Shown piece after piece: positions 46,690 through 57,930 of a stretch of 64,000 bases of DNA; positions within the stretch are counted from its first letter, which is position 1, and the number at the start of each line of letters is the position of its first letter. The position numbers and the translations under genes were made by a program. Source of the DNA: Eumeta japonica (lineage: Eukaryota > Arthropoda > Insecta > Lepidoptera > Psychidae); NCBI GenBank assembly GCA_005406025.1, contig BGZK01000713.1, positions 243,866 through 307,865 on the forward strand, read 5' to 3'. The notes under the pieces are model-generated. The model was not told the DNA's origin, searched no databases, and saw only the letters and a program-made list of their open reading frames with translations.

Positions 46690-47238
46690 GCTAGCATCAA
46701 GTTTCTTGCTCGTTCTTCTTGAGGGAAAACGGTCCACCAAACGAGTGGTAAAATAACAGTATACACTGACGCCTATATCCCAGAACGGCAGGCAGAGACG
46801 ATAGATTTTCGCATAGTACGATCTTTGCATATTTCTCTTGCTTGATTGACATCCATCAATCTTTTCATACAAGCTCGTCGGTTACGGGTGCTTCAAAATT
46901 ATTCCTTTTTTCAATATGCCACCAATATAGTCTCCATAGGATTTTATAAGGTGACCCTTTTTGACCTTTCCACGACACACATTAGCTCTATAGATTTGTT
47001 TACTTTCATTTCTCCTTCCAACATAAGTCTTTCTACTCTATTCACTACATCTTTACTACCACTCATATCCGCTCTTCCTCGAACTCCTCTCAACTTTTCC
47101 TTCAAACCACACCGCTCTCTGACATCACTGTTTCTACATCTATCGTTCTGAGATAGATGTAGAAACATACTACGCTGAGATCGCATCTCCACTACATTGA
47201 TTCTACTTTCATTTTTCTGCTGTCGTACCATACACATA
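46690..47238 (-). mobile_element. RTE-like LINE fragment, C-terminal end, reversed
   Basis: On the minus strand, MVRQQKNESRINVVEMRSQR (from about 47228) and NDRCRNSDVRERCGLKEKL (about 47145-47090) are followed, with frame changes, by RVERLMLEGEM. CMKRLMDVNQAREICKDRTM then reads from about 46871. This is the same C-terminal region as in the 3.1-4.2 kb element (compare YADHI ... ERDMQRSYHV). The fragment lies between two plus-strand Jockey-like pieces. It is inactive. Confidence 0.85.
47129..47167. repeat. Perfect hairpin inside the reversed LINE
   Basis: The 16-bp arms at 47129-47144 and 47152-47167 are exact reverse complements with a 7-base loop. On the minus strand the 47129-47144 arm encodes the family-typical DRCRNSDV, while the other arm replaces family-typical residues with FLHLS. 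Confidence 0.92.
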
Positions 47239-47284
47239 GTAAATTAATATAATAATGACGCATTTCAAGAGTTATGTATAACCT

Positions 47285-47875
47285 ATGAAATAAAAAGATT
47301 TTTGAATTTGCAATTTGATGAAGTTAACAGTACCATCCCTGAAATACTCGAGTGGTTTAGTGCATATTAATAATCTTTTTCTTAATGAAAGGAAAACAAA
47401 ACTTGTTGAACTTTTCTTGACTAGTGCTGAACTGATGGACGCAAACGTAGTGATTAAAAATGAGATACTGAAAACTGTGGATATGATTTTATTTCTTGGC
47501 CTTACTTTAGATGCTATTGGAATTTGGAATGGAAATTGGAATTCTCATATTACGAGATTGGCGAAAAAGCTTAGTTTCGTAGTATATGCAGTGAAAAAAA
47601 TTTGGCGGCTTACTGATAAAAGCATCGCGATACTAGTTTATTTTAGCTTCTTTCACAGTCTTATGGCGTACTTTGTACTTATTACGTTGTACTTAATTAT
47701 TAATTACTCTATATTACTCAATACAAAAAAAGAGCAACTCTTGAGATTCTTACTCATTCTGCTCAAGGTGTATCGACATTTGGAATGGGTGGTAATGTTA
47801 AAGTCGAAAACGATACGTAAATAATGAATTTTAAATGTAATTCCATTACCTAAGAAATAAAGCTGTTTTTGTTTT
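47285..47875 (+). mobile_element. Second Jockey-like LINE fragment with 3' tail
   Basis: DEVNSTIPEILEWFSAY (from about 47312) shifts frame into NNLFLNERKTKLVE. It continues as a 169-codon open frame (47315-47824) with VDMILFLGLTLDAIGIWNGN, HITRLAKKLSFVVYAVKKIW, LTDKSIAILVYFSFFHSLMA. This is the conserved 'FLGITLD ... HI..L.K.LS...YAVKKIR.LTD...A.LVYFSYFHS.M.YG' segment of Jockey-type elements. The expected YGILLWG box has drifted to YFVLITL and the rest is shortened. AAATAAAGCTG and a TTTTGATTTGATTCG tail end it at about 47886. It overlaps the same protein region as the 45.6-kb copy, so these are two insertions and not one split element. Confidence 0.88.
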
Positions 47876-49505
47876 GATTTGATTCGATTATTAACAAAAT
47901 ACTTTTATAGTAAGTTTCATAGTTTTTCACAAGTTTTTTAACTTATAGTAAAAATGAAATGTAACTGTTCTTTTTGTATTGATCTATTTAGCTTTTAGAA
48001 AGTATAATAGTTCACGGCCATGACAGAATTATCATTACACATTGTAATCGATACTAAATATTCAAATTTTGGCAAAAAAAGAAAGATTTTTTTTATTATA
48101 TGAGAATCTGACTTATTTTGTCGTCTCAAACGAATTATTGTACCTTAATAAAGTTCTCAAGAAAGGCCAAAAGCTCAATAACTGGTCCCGCCCATTTCGT
48201 ATGCGCACAGTGGGTTGCATCACGCCCAGTTTTCTCGCAGAAGCGTTTCCTATTCTCACACGGTTACTTTTGGTATCACAGCTTGATAAACCCTGCCCAC
48301 TGGGGTCAAAAATATAGGGTAAACTTAGTTAATTAGTGCTAGTATATTTACAATTTGATTTTTTTCCCAGGACTATATGCTCTGTTTTCCGAATGAAGTA
48401 CATTTTGCTATTTTCGTATTTGATAAGAATTTACTACAAATGGAATAATTAAAGAATATCCTAATTTTTAATTAGACATGGATGCTTTTTATGAGAATAC
48501 GAAAAAACTTCGTTTTAAAACAAATTGTTATTTTACTGCCGCTGAATAAAAGAACATCTATTTAAAAATCAGAAGTTTTTCAAGGTTTTAGATTTTACTA
48601 TTTATTTTAATTAAAATATTTACAAATATTGAAGAGGGTGAGCACGTATCAATAATGAAACTAGAAAGAGTAAATTTGTTCTCGATATTCCAAAACCGCC
48701 CTATTTCGTAATTTCTAGATTATGTTTTGGTGATGTCAACAATTTATATTTATAACGTAGTGATATATAACATGGTATGCATATAGAATCATTTGAAATA
48801 ATATCCAACTAATTCTGTATCAATGGCGGATTTTCAGCTTTTAAGGGCGGGGTAGGTACGAGTACAGGTAAGGTAGCACACGAGATTCAGTCAGGACTGT
48901 AAGGCGAAGACTCAGTCCAGGGGGATCATACCCCCATAATGACCCTCATGACCTCCCCTAGATCTGCCACAAAGTACTAGTGTTGAAAAATTGTGTAAAA
49001 ATAAGTTTAAAGTGGAAACTTGCTTGGCAACAATTTTACTGTATTGCACTGTATGTTAATAATACTTATTTATGTATTTAATAATAAATATAAATATTGA
49101 ATGTGGACAAGGAACATTATTTTTTTACCACTAGGTAAATAAAAACAAATGGATCAAGATTTTTCTTATTAAAATATCGTGCATGAAAATGCATATTGAA
49201 CCATTAGCTAACCTGGTTCATTATACTAAATATAATTAATAAATAATTACCATATTACTATACCAGACTGATAAATTACTTTAAAACCACATATTGGAAA
49301 GATTACATATATCATTATAATGTTTAATATGTAATTAAAACAATAAAATAGAAAAAATAACAGGAAATGTTTAATGAAATAGAGATATTCAAAATATATA
49401 ATATGTTTTGTAATAAATGCTGATTGGTCAATATTAATTGTTAATCAAGATTATATTCACATTTATCTGTCTCGTTTTATAGACGGAACTTTCTTACTAA
49501 CAATA
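47876..49505. other. AT-rich non-coding stretch
   Basis: A moderately GC-richer segment at about 48180-48310 carries two overlapping short frames without known motifs. The rest is very AT-rich. Confidence 0.4.
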
Positions 49506-49509
49506 ATGA

Positions 49510-49740
49510 ACTTAACACTTTCAAAGCTTCCCGTGGTGGCTATGCGAGCTTTGACGGCCGTCTCAGCGGGCTGGGCCCGCCCATCGCAGCGCGCGCGATG
49601 AAATGCCGTCGACGGAGGCGGGGCGTTTTCTCAGGCTTTAAGCTCACACAAACTTCAATGCGGTGCCTATGAAGGTTGGCAGAGTAGTAATTTTAAATTT
49701 GCACCCTTGCCCGGTCCCACGCGTAAGCTTTAACGCAGAA
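49510..49740. promoter_or_regulatory. CpG-rich island, candidate promoter or enhancer
   Basis: GACGGCCGTCTCAGCGGGC, the inverted pair GCGGGC/GCCCGC (about 49567-49581), GCAGCGCGCGCGATG and a GC-box-like GAGGCGGGGCG (about 49616). No frame. Confidence 0.33.
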
Positions 49741-50124
49741 TTGCACAGTTCGTTTTCAAGAGTAACAACCAGGTCAGAGTTATTGTTCTGAGAATAATTC
49801 ATTCGATTTCCCTAAATTATACTACTTTTTATTTGAAAATGAAATTGAAATGTTATTATTGTTAGGTTTATAAGATTATTTTTCTTATAAATGATTGAAT
49901 CGAACTTTAAATATTGATTGTCTAAATGTGGGATTATATATTTAGTAACCGATTACTGTAAGGAATGCCTTCAGAATACAAGTTACTTACTTTAAGGTCA
50001 CAGTACTACATAAGAACGTGGTAAATCCTTGTTATGGCCAACTTGGCTGTAGCATGAAAATGAGCCAGCTGGAAAGGTGAGATATCACACTCTCGCAGAA
50101 TACAGACTTGAAGTAGCAACTCCT
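49741..50124. other. AT-rich non-coding stretch
   Basis: Nothing recognisable. Confidence 0.4.
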
Positions 50125-50255
50125 CTTAAATACTCTTCTTAAAGGTTAGCGACGCACTAGTGACTCCTTTGAGGTTGCGAGTGTTCATGGGCGGCGGTAT
50201 TCACCTACTCTCTTTTGGCTTGCATGTTTGTATGCTTCCTTAAATGCCATAAAAA
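50125..50255 (-). repeat. Dispersed repeat family B copy, reversed
   Basis: The reverse complement reads ACCGCCGCCCATGAACACTC, GCAACCTCAAAGGAGTCACT, AGTGCGTCGCTAACCTTTAA, matching the 36.3- and 29.5-kb copies. Confidence 0.6.
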
Positions 50256-50569
50256 ACAAAACAAAAATCATCACAATACCCATGAAAAAACTCAACGCTC
50301 CATCTGCACTTCCTTCATCATTGGAACACTTCTGGCTGTATTCTTAAAACAGTTTGGTATTTCATTTGATTGCTGGGTAGATGAAGTCCAACGCCAGCTT
50401 TCTCTACAATTATCACTCCAATAGCCGTCAGTATAAAGCTATGTATCACTATCTGTCATTTCGGCTTCTTGAATCATCTTTTACCCTAATTATTACTAGC
50501 GGTCTGCTACTCTGAGCGTAAATTTAAATTTAGCATTTTTTTTTATTATTCAAATGTGCCTCTGGTTTC

Positions 50570-50755
50570 GATCTTGTGTCCATAGATTAGATTGAATTCC
50601 TTCGTCTTCTATATCGGCTCATTTTACTGTCAATTTTGATAGCGATCGCGGTCATATTCTCAATGACAGTTCTGGTTCTATTGTCGGGTTCAGTCCCCGT
50701 TCCACTTTCGATGCCAATGCCGTTCTCGATACCTATCTCGGTCCTTCCAAACATC
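50570..50755. repeat. Degenerate pyrimidine/CGATT repeat
   Basis: GTTCTGGTTCTATTGTCGGG, TTCAGTCCCCGTTCCAC, CGATGCCAATGCCGTTCTCG and CGATACCTATCTCGGTCC. The minus strand reads EIGIENGIGIESGTGTEPDN, showing 6-base periodicity. It is the clearest of four such tracts in the window. Confidence 0.55.
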
Positions 50756-51179
50756 CATACAAACATACTTTTACATTTCTTTAAGTACAAATAGCCTATA
50801 ATATCTACAAACGATTCCTCGTCGATAGGTCAAAGTCCCAATTACAATCCGTCCAGCCGTCAGCATATGACAAACATTCATAGTAACATACTTTTAAATT
50901 TTTTTTATATTATAAATGACGTATAACTATCTAGAAACGATTCCGCATCGAATAGTTGCAGTCCCACAAAGATACGATCAGTAGTTTTTACGTGATTGAT
51001 CTTCAAAAAAAATATTTCGCTTTATATGTAGATATCGGTCACCAAAATGACGGTCTTTTCGTTAATGACATTAACTATGCAATGGCCGTGATGATATTTC
51101 TTTCTATTTCTGTGTTCCATTTTTTTTTATGTAGAACTCTTACGTGGCAAAAAAGAATTTTTATAAAAAAAAGAAATTA
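50756..51179. other. AT-rich non-coding stretch
   Basis: Two loosely similar segments (about 50800 and 50930) each contain 'CGATTCC(T/G)C(G/A)TCGA', so an old repeat is likely. No gene. Confidence 0.3.
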
Positions 51180-51540
51180 ACCCCGTAACCCTTCCCGTGT
51201 TGTGCGATCCGAAGAAAATCTCACACAATCTCGTGACAAGGACAAAACGTCGTACAATGCGGGAACTGTAATTTAAATGCATTATGCAGCATGCACAAAA
51301 ATAAGGGAGCGCATCTTCCTTACAATAATTTTTACATTAAAATGATAATTAGACGGATCTCGAGACGTACAATGTCCAGGCATCGCATACAAGCCCCGTA
51401 CTCGGTGGCACTTGTGACAATATCGCTTGTTTACATTAGTCTGAATGTATAAGTAATAAGTCAAAGTGGCCCTGGGAAAGGGGGGCCGGCTAATGTACAT
51501 CGAATGGCGGACAACCGCGGATATGAGGCTAGCCGACTAT
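51180..51540. promoter_or_regulatory. CpG-richer island, candidate regulatory element
   Basis: It contains GACAAAACGTCGTACAATGC, ACTTGTGACAATATCGC and a forkhead-type TTGTTTACATTAG (about 51427). The 72-codon minus-strand frame has no motif. Function inferred. Confidence 0.27.
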
Positions 51541-53394
51541 AATTTGTTTAACATCTCATTATACTTTATCGCATAGTAGATATTATAAAAATACTAAAAT
51601 ATGGAATTTAAGAATTGTTAATTTCATAATTCTGATAAATAATTCTTTCTTCACATATCTATACATATTTATTTAGCTACATGTTACTTTGATGAATGTT
51701 TAGAACAAAGTGCGAAAAGTACGCGGTAAGTCGATCCGTGAATATTTCTTTTCTGTTGCAACCTTTAGATTCCATATTGACATGGAGTTTGTAGTTTACG
51801 ATCTAAAAATTTTCTTCGACAATTTTTAGATTGTTATGGAAAAAAACTCTCCTTGACAATCTAAAAATGTCATCTTCTGTGTCGATGTATCGATATATCA
51901 CATAAAAAAGCTGTTCCCTATTATAATAGAGAACTTTCTCTCAAACAAAACTTTGAGATAAGATGGATAGATTTGAAGCAGGATGAAAAAAGAAATAATT
52001 ATATTAGTACCTTTAATCTGAAAAATGGTTAATTTAAGAGGAAACTTAAAAACTTCTTAATTTTATGAATTTTCTATCCTGACATGATACGAAACGTGAA
52101 AATTGCAAAAATCCCTAGAAGTATCTTGATATTCTTAAAGTCAATATCAAAATAAAGGAGCTTACGATGCGTTTCATACCTACACATGCAATTGTAGGGA
52201 TTAATTTACACAGTTACACGATTTCATTACGATTTCTATAATAAATCAATAAATATTGTGTAATATTTACACCTCGATTCCGTTTGGACATTGTCCAGTT
52301 ACGCCTACGAAGCGACACACATTTCATATACATAAAAATGTTCAGCTTAATTTATACCTCGTATAATAATATTCAGATGGACAATTCTGAAATATGAATT
52401 AAGTACGCTTGTTATTGCTTTACATAACTAACCGAGACTCAGAAAACGAGTGTTATGTTTTTTCCGATTCATGTACGTATCTGTTTGAGATTTGTTATAG
52501 CTTTTGTTATAACTTTTAGGTGTGTAAAAAAATAGTAGTGGTAACTCAGTAGTTAACCCAAGAGCAAACTTAGTAATCGGTCCGGGGAGTTGAAATCGCA
52601 TCGGCAACAAAAGCTTCTAATGCCCAGTGGGCAGAATGAGCCAGAAAGGTCCGAGCTCCTAAATGTGACAAAAAAATGGTGTGTGTCAACTCTGACGCAC
52701 GACCGGTGTTTACTCCTTCAGAATGATATATATGTAATAGAATATTATATAATAATGAATTATTCATATGTATTTATATTTATTTCATAAATTACATTAA
52801 ACGTGTCACATAAAAAAAGATGTTGAAAGATAAATACATTAAACGATTGAAAACAATGGCAATAACGTTTAACAGCATGATACATAGAAAACTTAGTTTA
52901 TCTACGTTAACAATGAAACGTCTATAAATTAGTAACGGAAGATATTAGACGTGCGGTACGCGCAAGGGCGGGAGAAGGCAACATTACTTCATTCTTTTTT
53001 CGCACTCGATTTTACGCTCCATCTATTTCGCGTACCGCAAGCGACATATAGAAATCATTCTCAAGGAATAAACTCAAACAATTCGATACAATAACCTTAA
53101 AACACCTTCAACAATTTATATTTGAGTCACTTAGATTAAGTGAAATCTTAAAAAATTGTGGCGTGACTACGATAAACAAAAAAAAACTATACTAGAAATA
53201 AAAATCAGATTATGTACGTGATCACTGTCCGGAAGTCAAAGAGTAGATTTCAAATGAAAACTAAACAAGTGAAAAATTTTAAATACATGATTAAAAAAAA
53301 AGTCTTGTCAAAAAAGAAGAAATAGTTAAACTAAAAACAATTAAAAGTTAAACAGAATTGTTGCACAGTATAGAAGTGAGATACAGTAGAAATT
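51541..53394. other. AT-rich non-coding stretch
   Basis: TTTAGATTGTCAAGG-like inverted phrases recur at about 51820-51870 (AATTTTTAGATTG, GACAATCTAAAAATG). The patch at 52930-53045 has two GCGTACCGC-type words in inverted order. No gene is supported. Confidence 0.35.
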
Positions 53395-53830
53395 GTTCCT
53401 TCTCGTCGTTTCTCGCCTCGTTGTAGCGGGGTCTTGGTATTCTGTGATCGGCGTACCCAAGAACAGGAACGAGACACCCGACAAGGGCGTCGCGGTATTT
53501 TTACACCCGTGTCCCCTTTGCCCCGACTTTGAACTCCGATGCGTCAAGGAGGGGCCGAGCGGCGGGTAAGTTACGACGGAATGCTGTGGTTTGGCTTTGC
53601 GATGAGCAGTGGTTTGCCGTTGTGAACAGCAACTACGTGTTATTTTCTATTGAGAGCTACCATTACTACGGCCTGCACGGTCGAAAATCGCAACCACTTG
53701 AGAGGGCACGATACAGTACCCCTTATTATAACGTCACGTCACGTGATATCACTTTATTCATGAGTACGGAGCCACACGTTCGGAGTCAATCTACCATTTT
53801 GGTCGCTTTTTCTCTTTTGAAACAATGATA
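53395..53830. promoter_or_regulatory. CpG-richer island, candidate regulatory element
   Basis: GC-richer, with GGAGGGGCCGAGCGGCGGGT (about 53549) and the tandem GTCACGTCACGTGATATCAC (about 53732), holding a CACGTG E-box. A 99-codon plus frame (53529-53828) and a 68-codon minus frame show no known motif. Confidence 0.28.
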
Positions 53831-54914
53831 CATGAGTATTAAACGAGTGATGCCTGACTTTGTACGAAGCAAAAGCCAATGAAGTTACATCATTTAAACT
53901 ATGTCAGCAATGTCAACGAAAATGTAGATTTAATGAAAGTAACATTGCTGACTAAGAAATGTTCTGCGGTATAAGAATCTACCAATACCGAGGCCCATAA
54001 TAATATTGATACTTTATCGTAAGGAGTTAATAGAAGTTAAATCTTTAACGTATAAAAATTGGGAGAGTTGACTGTATTAGAATTTATTTTTAGGTGTTAA
54101 GTAATAATTATACACAACAATTTCATGGTTATTCGGTCTTCATTTTATATGCAGGAACTAATTTATCCTGACTGTTGAGTTTTACACAAATAATGGTTGT
54201 ATAATTAAAATAGTAAAGGAATGTCCTTCCAATAACAAATAATTATTAAATGTATAAAAAAATACTTATATGTAAATTTTGCGCCGAAATTGTAACCCTT
54301 CTCAGGTATATTTAGCTATGGAATCTTTGCGGTCACAACCACATCAGTTCGCTCCATATAAAACCCTGACTTATAATACCTCGGCCGTCCGTTGGCGCGA
54401 CAAAGGACAATCAATAACAATTTGAAAACCATTCGCTTGAGCAGAAAGTTCTAAGTTATGGGTCTTAACATTGAGCTTTTAGCGTATTATGTATTTGTGT
54501 CGTTATTGCTGTTTGAATTTATGTTAATACCTTCGTATATTATTACAACAATATACCCCTGTGAACGACAAAAGTTTTATTATTATCAATCAAATGATAA
54601 TAAAACATTTTTTTCTAAATAGATAATTTATTATAAATATATTTCGCAATTATATTGCCCTCTGAATATACGCACTTTAACAAAAACATATCATGATCGT
54701 TGTCAAACTTCATATTACAATTTAATTTACGTTTAATTCACCGCGATTCTATTAAATAAACTACCCATTAATTATTCACGATCATTTTTATCAAACCTTT
54801 TATGTATTAATCTTCTTCGAAATTTCAGCTTACGTGTACCACAGATTATTTAACACTCCGCGTTTATGAAATTAGTCTCATAAAGTAAGTTTATAATGTA
54901 GTCACACTCTTAAA
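53831..54914. other. AT-rich non-coding stretch
   Basis: CATTGCTGACTAAG (53943) and an inverted GTCAGCAATGTCAACG (53902) flank about 30 bases as an imperfect inverted pair. Nothing else stands out. Confidence 0.35.
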
Positions 54915-55540
54915 GCGGTCTAGTACTATAGCCGTAAGAGCGTGTCGGCCGGGCGCGCGCGCCGCGGGACGCTGCGTAAATCAGGCTTAGGCGGCGGTGT
55001 GTACCCGGCCTTATTTATTCTTTATTTATGGCCCAAATCCGTGTACGGGTCAAGACCGACCCCGTGAACGAACTTCGAATATTCCACACACAGAGTATAG
55101 ATTGGATTAGATTAGCGGCTTTGTTTATGATTGTTTTATCACCTTTTAAAATTCATTTTTACGGCCGAGTTTTGAATTCGCTTTCGAAACGAAACGTCAT
55201 CGATTACCTCTGACCGAATGAGCGGTGACGGAAGAGCGCTTAAGGGTGTTATGTTCAATTGAAAAGGTGGCAATTGCGAATCCTGGCCACGGGAGAATTG
55301 AAAACGATGTCTTTTAATTGAAGCCAAACCAAGTGCCCCGGGGAGTATCTCGATCCGTCGATTTCAAACGCCGTCGTCGACTGGTGACAGAGGTCATTGA
55401 TAGCCCCCGAATCACACGTGGCTGTCGTCTGGCAAGTAAGCGGTCCAAATGTATTTTTGAAGTTATAGGTACTTCTTTCTACGCCTTTGGAAAAACAAGT
55501 CACGTGCTGGTTGTGACGAAATTGCGCGCGCCGATGTAAC
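54915..55540. promoter_or_regulatory. CpG-rich island, candidate promoter or enhancer
   Basis: GTGTCGGCCGGGCGCGCGCG (54943), GCCGCGGGACGCTGCGTAAA and GGCTTAGGCGGCGGTG are followed by CCTTATTTATTCTTTATTTA and more CpG-rich sequence to 55540. Frames up to 104 codons occur on both strands and overlap one another without known motifs. One of the two or three strongest islands. Confidence 0.33.
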
Positions 55541-56695
55541 ACATAATGTATTATTACGAATGTATTCATTTCAGTCTGAAGTCATCCAGTATGTAGTGTA
55601 TAGACTATAAACTATTGTCACCATGCTGTATCGTAATAAACTGTGATCGTGAGCTCCAGGATTTATCGCAATGAGTGTACAGTGACGTACTAAAAGAGCT
55701 AACAGGCCCCATAACTGCATTTGAGTATATAAGCTTAATATGCATGCGTGTAGTGTCTAAATTAGTTAGTCGTTCAAATATATATATGCTTATACTTATA
55801 CGGATTTATGTAAAAAAAATGTGAAGACTAATATTTGACACTATTAATTTATATTTCGTTTTTTTTTCATTTATATTGTAGTGTTGTGTGACAAGATTTG
55901 AGGTTATATGTATGCAAGTATATTTTTTATATATAAAGTTATATATTTAATGACACGTACAATAGCACGCATTAGATAAATTCTTGATTTGCCATAGAGA
56001 ACTTAAAGTCTGCCGTCAACAAGTGTTTTTGATAATACACAAGCATGTTAATCTTATTATTATTTTTAACCACGCCAAAGAAGTTTAAATTCTTATGTGC
56101 GTAGTTATAAACATTTTTTTTTGTTTAATACTTTTAGTAAAAATTATTACTTATTTTCGAAATGGAATCTCATTGTCTGTCTAAACGAGGTTAGCCAGAC
56201 GAAGTAATTAAAATTATTTTAATGGGTTATGTATATATAGGCAATTTTTTCAACATTTGATAAGAGACACTTCTTATAGCTTACCATGGAGATTCTATGT
56301 TGTTTATTGAATAGCAATATAATAGTTTATAATCAAGAAAGTGCATTCAAAGTAATATAGGAGCTCTTGAAGCTACAAGGAATTGATTAATTATAAAGTA
56401 GAGATAGCGTGTTAAGATAAAGTACCTCTAATTCTAATAAGATGTAAGACTTAAGATGTGTAAGATATGACTTAATCTTTTTTATTTAAATTCATCAAAC
56501 TATTTCAAAAAGTACCTTTTCCTAAAAGTGGAAATACATTTGAACAAATTTTATTTTATTGCGTGGACTTTTTCTTCCTGTTGAATGTCAAACACTTTCG
56601 ATAATAAGCGTATTTTGTACCCTTTCAAATTTTTTTTTGTATACAAAGAATTGTAATTATTTTAATAATAAACATGTACTAAAACACTTTCTGTT
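55541..56695. other. AT-rich non-coding stretch
   Basis: Nothing recognisable. Confidence 0.4.
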
Positions 56696-56699
56696 CTAT

Positions 56700-56900
56700 G
56701 GATCCCTTAATAAAAGCAGATGTTTCCACAATGGCCACCTTAAATGAACCGACTAACAATATCATTGTTGTCAATAATTCGCGTCGCCGATTGTTTACCG
56801 GAAGGGAGTCAGGTTTGCCCTGAGGCGGTGCACATGGCGACCGACTTCTCAATGAAAGAAAGCCGATGGTTGCGATGTAAAGCAAAACGCACGAGAGCCT
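56700..56900. promoter_or_regulatory. CpG-richer island with paired ACAAT/ATTGT sites
   Basis: CCACAATGG at 56726-56734, then AACAAT (56755-56760) and ATTGTT (56764-56769) as an inverted pair three bases apart, then CAATAATTC and GATTGTTTACCGG. Sox proteins bind ACAAT and some bind such inverted pairs as dimers. Candidate enhancer; inferred. Confidence 0.33.
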
Positions 56901-57148
56901 TTTGAAAGCTTTCTATAACGAGTGGATTCTGGTCGCACATAGAGATGCAAATTTAAATTTATTGCATAAAAATCCCTCGTAACAGAAAATACTTGAAGGT
57001 ATTAAAAGAAAACCTATACTGCTGTAAATAAAAGTTTTGGCTAATTTTCAGGACAGTGTTTTTATTGTGCCAGTTTTTGTCGTACCGTCATACGTATTTT
57101 TATTACACCCCTACTGAGTCATACCCTCTCTCAATCTTTTTATTTTAG

Positions 57149-57241
57149 ACTGAGGACCTTGGACCGCAAGTATTCCACATTGGGCCATCATCACCGATGC
57201 GGTCACAACGTCGAAGATCGACGATTGGACGTACTGTCTGA
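57149..57241 (+). CDS. Candidate terminal coding exon
   Basis: A strong acceptor-like tract (CCCTCTCTCAATC then TTTTTATTTTAG) ends at 57148. In phase with it, 30 codons run from 57149 to TGA at 57239-57241: TEDLGPQVFHIGPSSPMRSQ, then RRRSTIGRTV, with an RRRST kinase-site-like motif. Another frame is also open from the same acceptor for about 73 codons to TAA at 57368-57370 (it contains the ATG-initiated 70-codon frame at 57159-57371), so the phase is uncertain. No polyadenylation signal lies close; AATAAA first appears at about 57584. The product is not recognised. A real exon, alternative last exon or chance frame are all possible. Confidence 0.28.
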   Translation, partial: TEDLGPQVFHIGPSSPMRSQRRRSTIGRTV

Positions 57242-57489
57242 GAGACGGAGTGAGTGGTTCCTTGAATTTGGATTGAGCCCAAAAAGTTGGTGGTCATATT
57301 GCTCAAGATCAGAATTTAACCAGAATTACAGAATTATACCATCGGTCACCGTCACGCGAAAAACTGGATAACAACAAAAAGATGTATTAAGAACCCCCCT
57401 TCCTTCAGTAAATATACAGCTTCCAGTTTCACCGTTTAATTTCATTACAAAAAACTCTTAAGAATAATTAAAACATTTTTTTAAGCAAC

Positions 57490-57930
57490 GTTAGCCAGGA
57501 ATGAAAGTTCCTGCAAATATTTCGAATGGAACTTTCTAAAACCCATCTGAATACGTCTTCACAACACGCAACACCGCATCCTTCAAATAAACGGATCTGT
57601 GGATACAATGCAACAGTATGTGCAAACTGTAGCTTTATTTCCAGAAACTTTCTTTGCGTCGCGTCCACGGCCCGGCGCGGCGCGGTCGCCCGCGACTCGC
57701 CCACAATGGCCCCTCGTTGTGCCGCTAATGCCCGTCGATTGCCTCCGCTGAGCCATATTTTTCGCGTTCCCGCTCCCATTTTGTTGGCACTTTTGGAAGG
57801 TACGGAGGCGGCGGACTCCCGACAGAACCGTCATTGTCCCGTGACAAGTAGTTTCCGAAAATATGCCACCCTGCTGGCCGATTGACCAGGGACGGAATGA
57901 GGTTGTTGATCCGTTGATACGAATTATATA
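57490..57930. promoter_or_regulatory. CpG-rich island, candidate regulatory element
   Basis: It contains CACGGCCCGGCGCGGCGCGG (57666), CCACAATGG at 57701-57709 and GAGGCGGCGGACTCCC. Frames of 100-127 codons occur in several phases on both strands with no known motif, which is expected in GC-rich sequence. Confidence 0.32.

Noticed and set aside
53529..53828. 99-codon plus-strand frame
   Set aside because: No motif or homolog recognised; chance in a GC-richer island.
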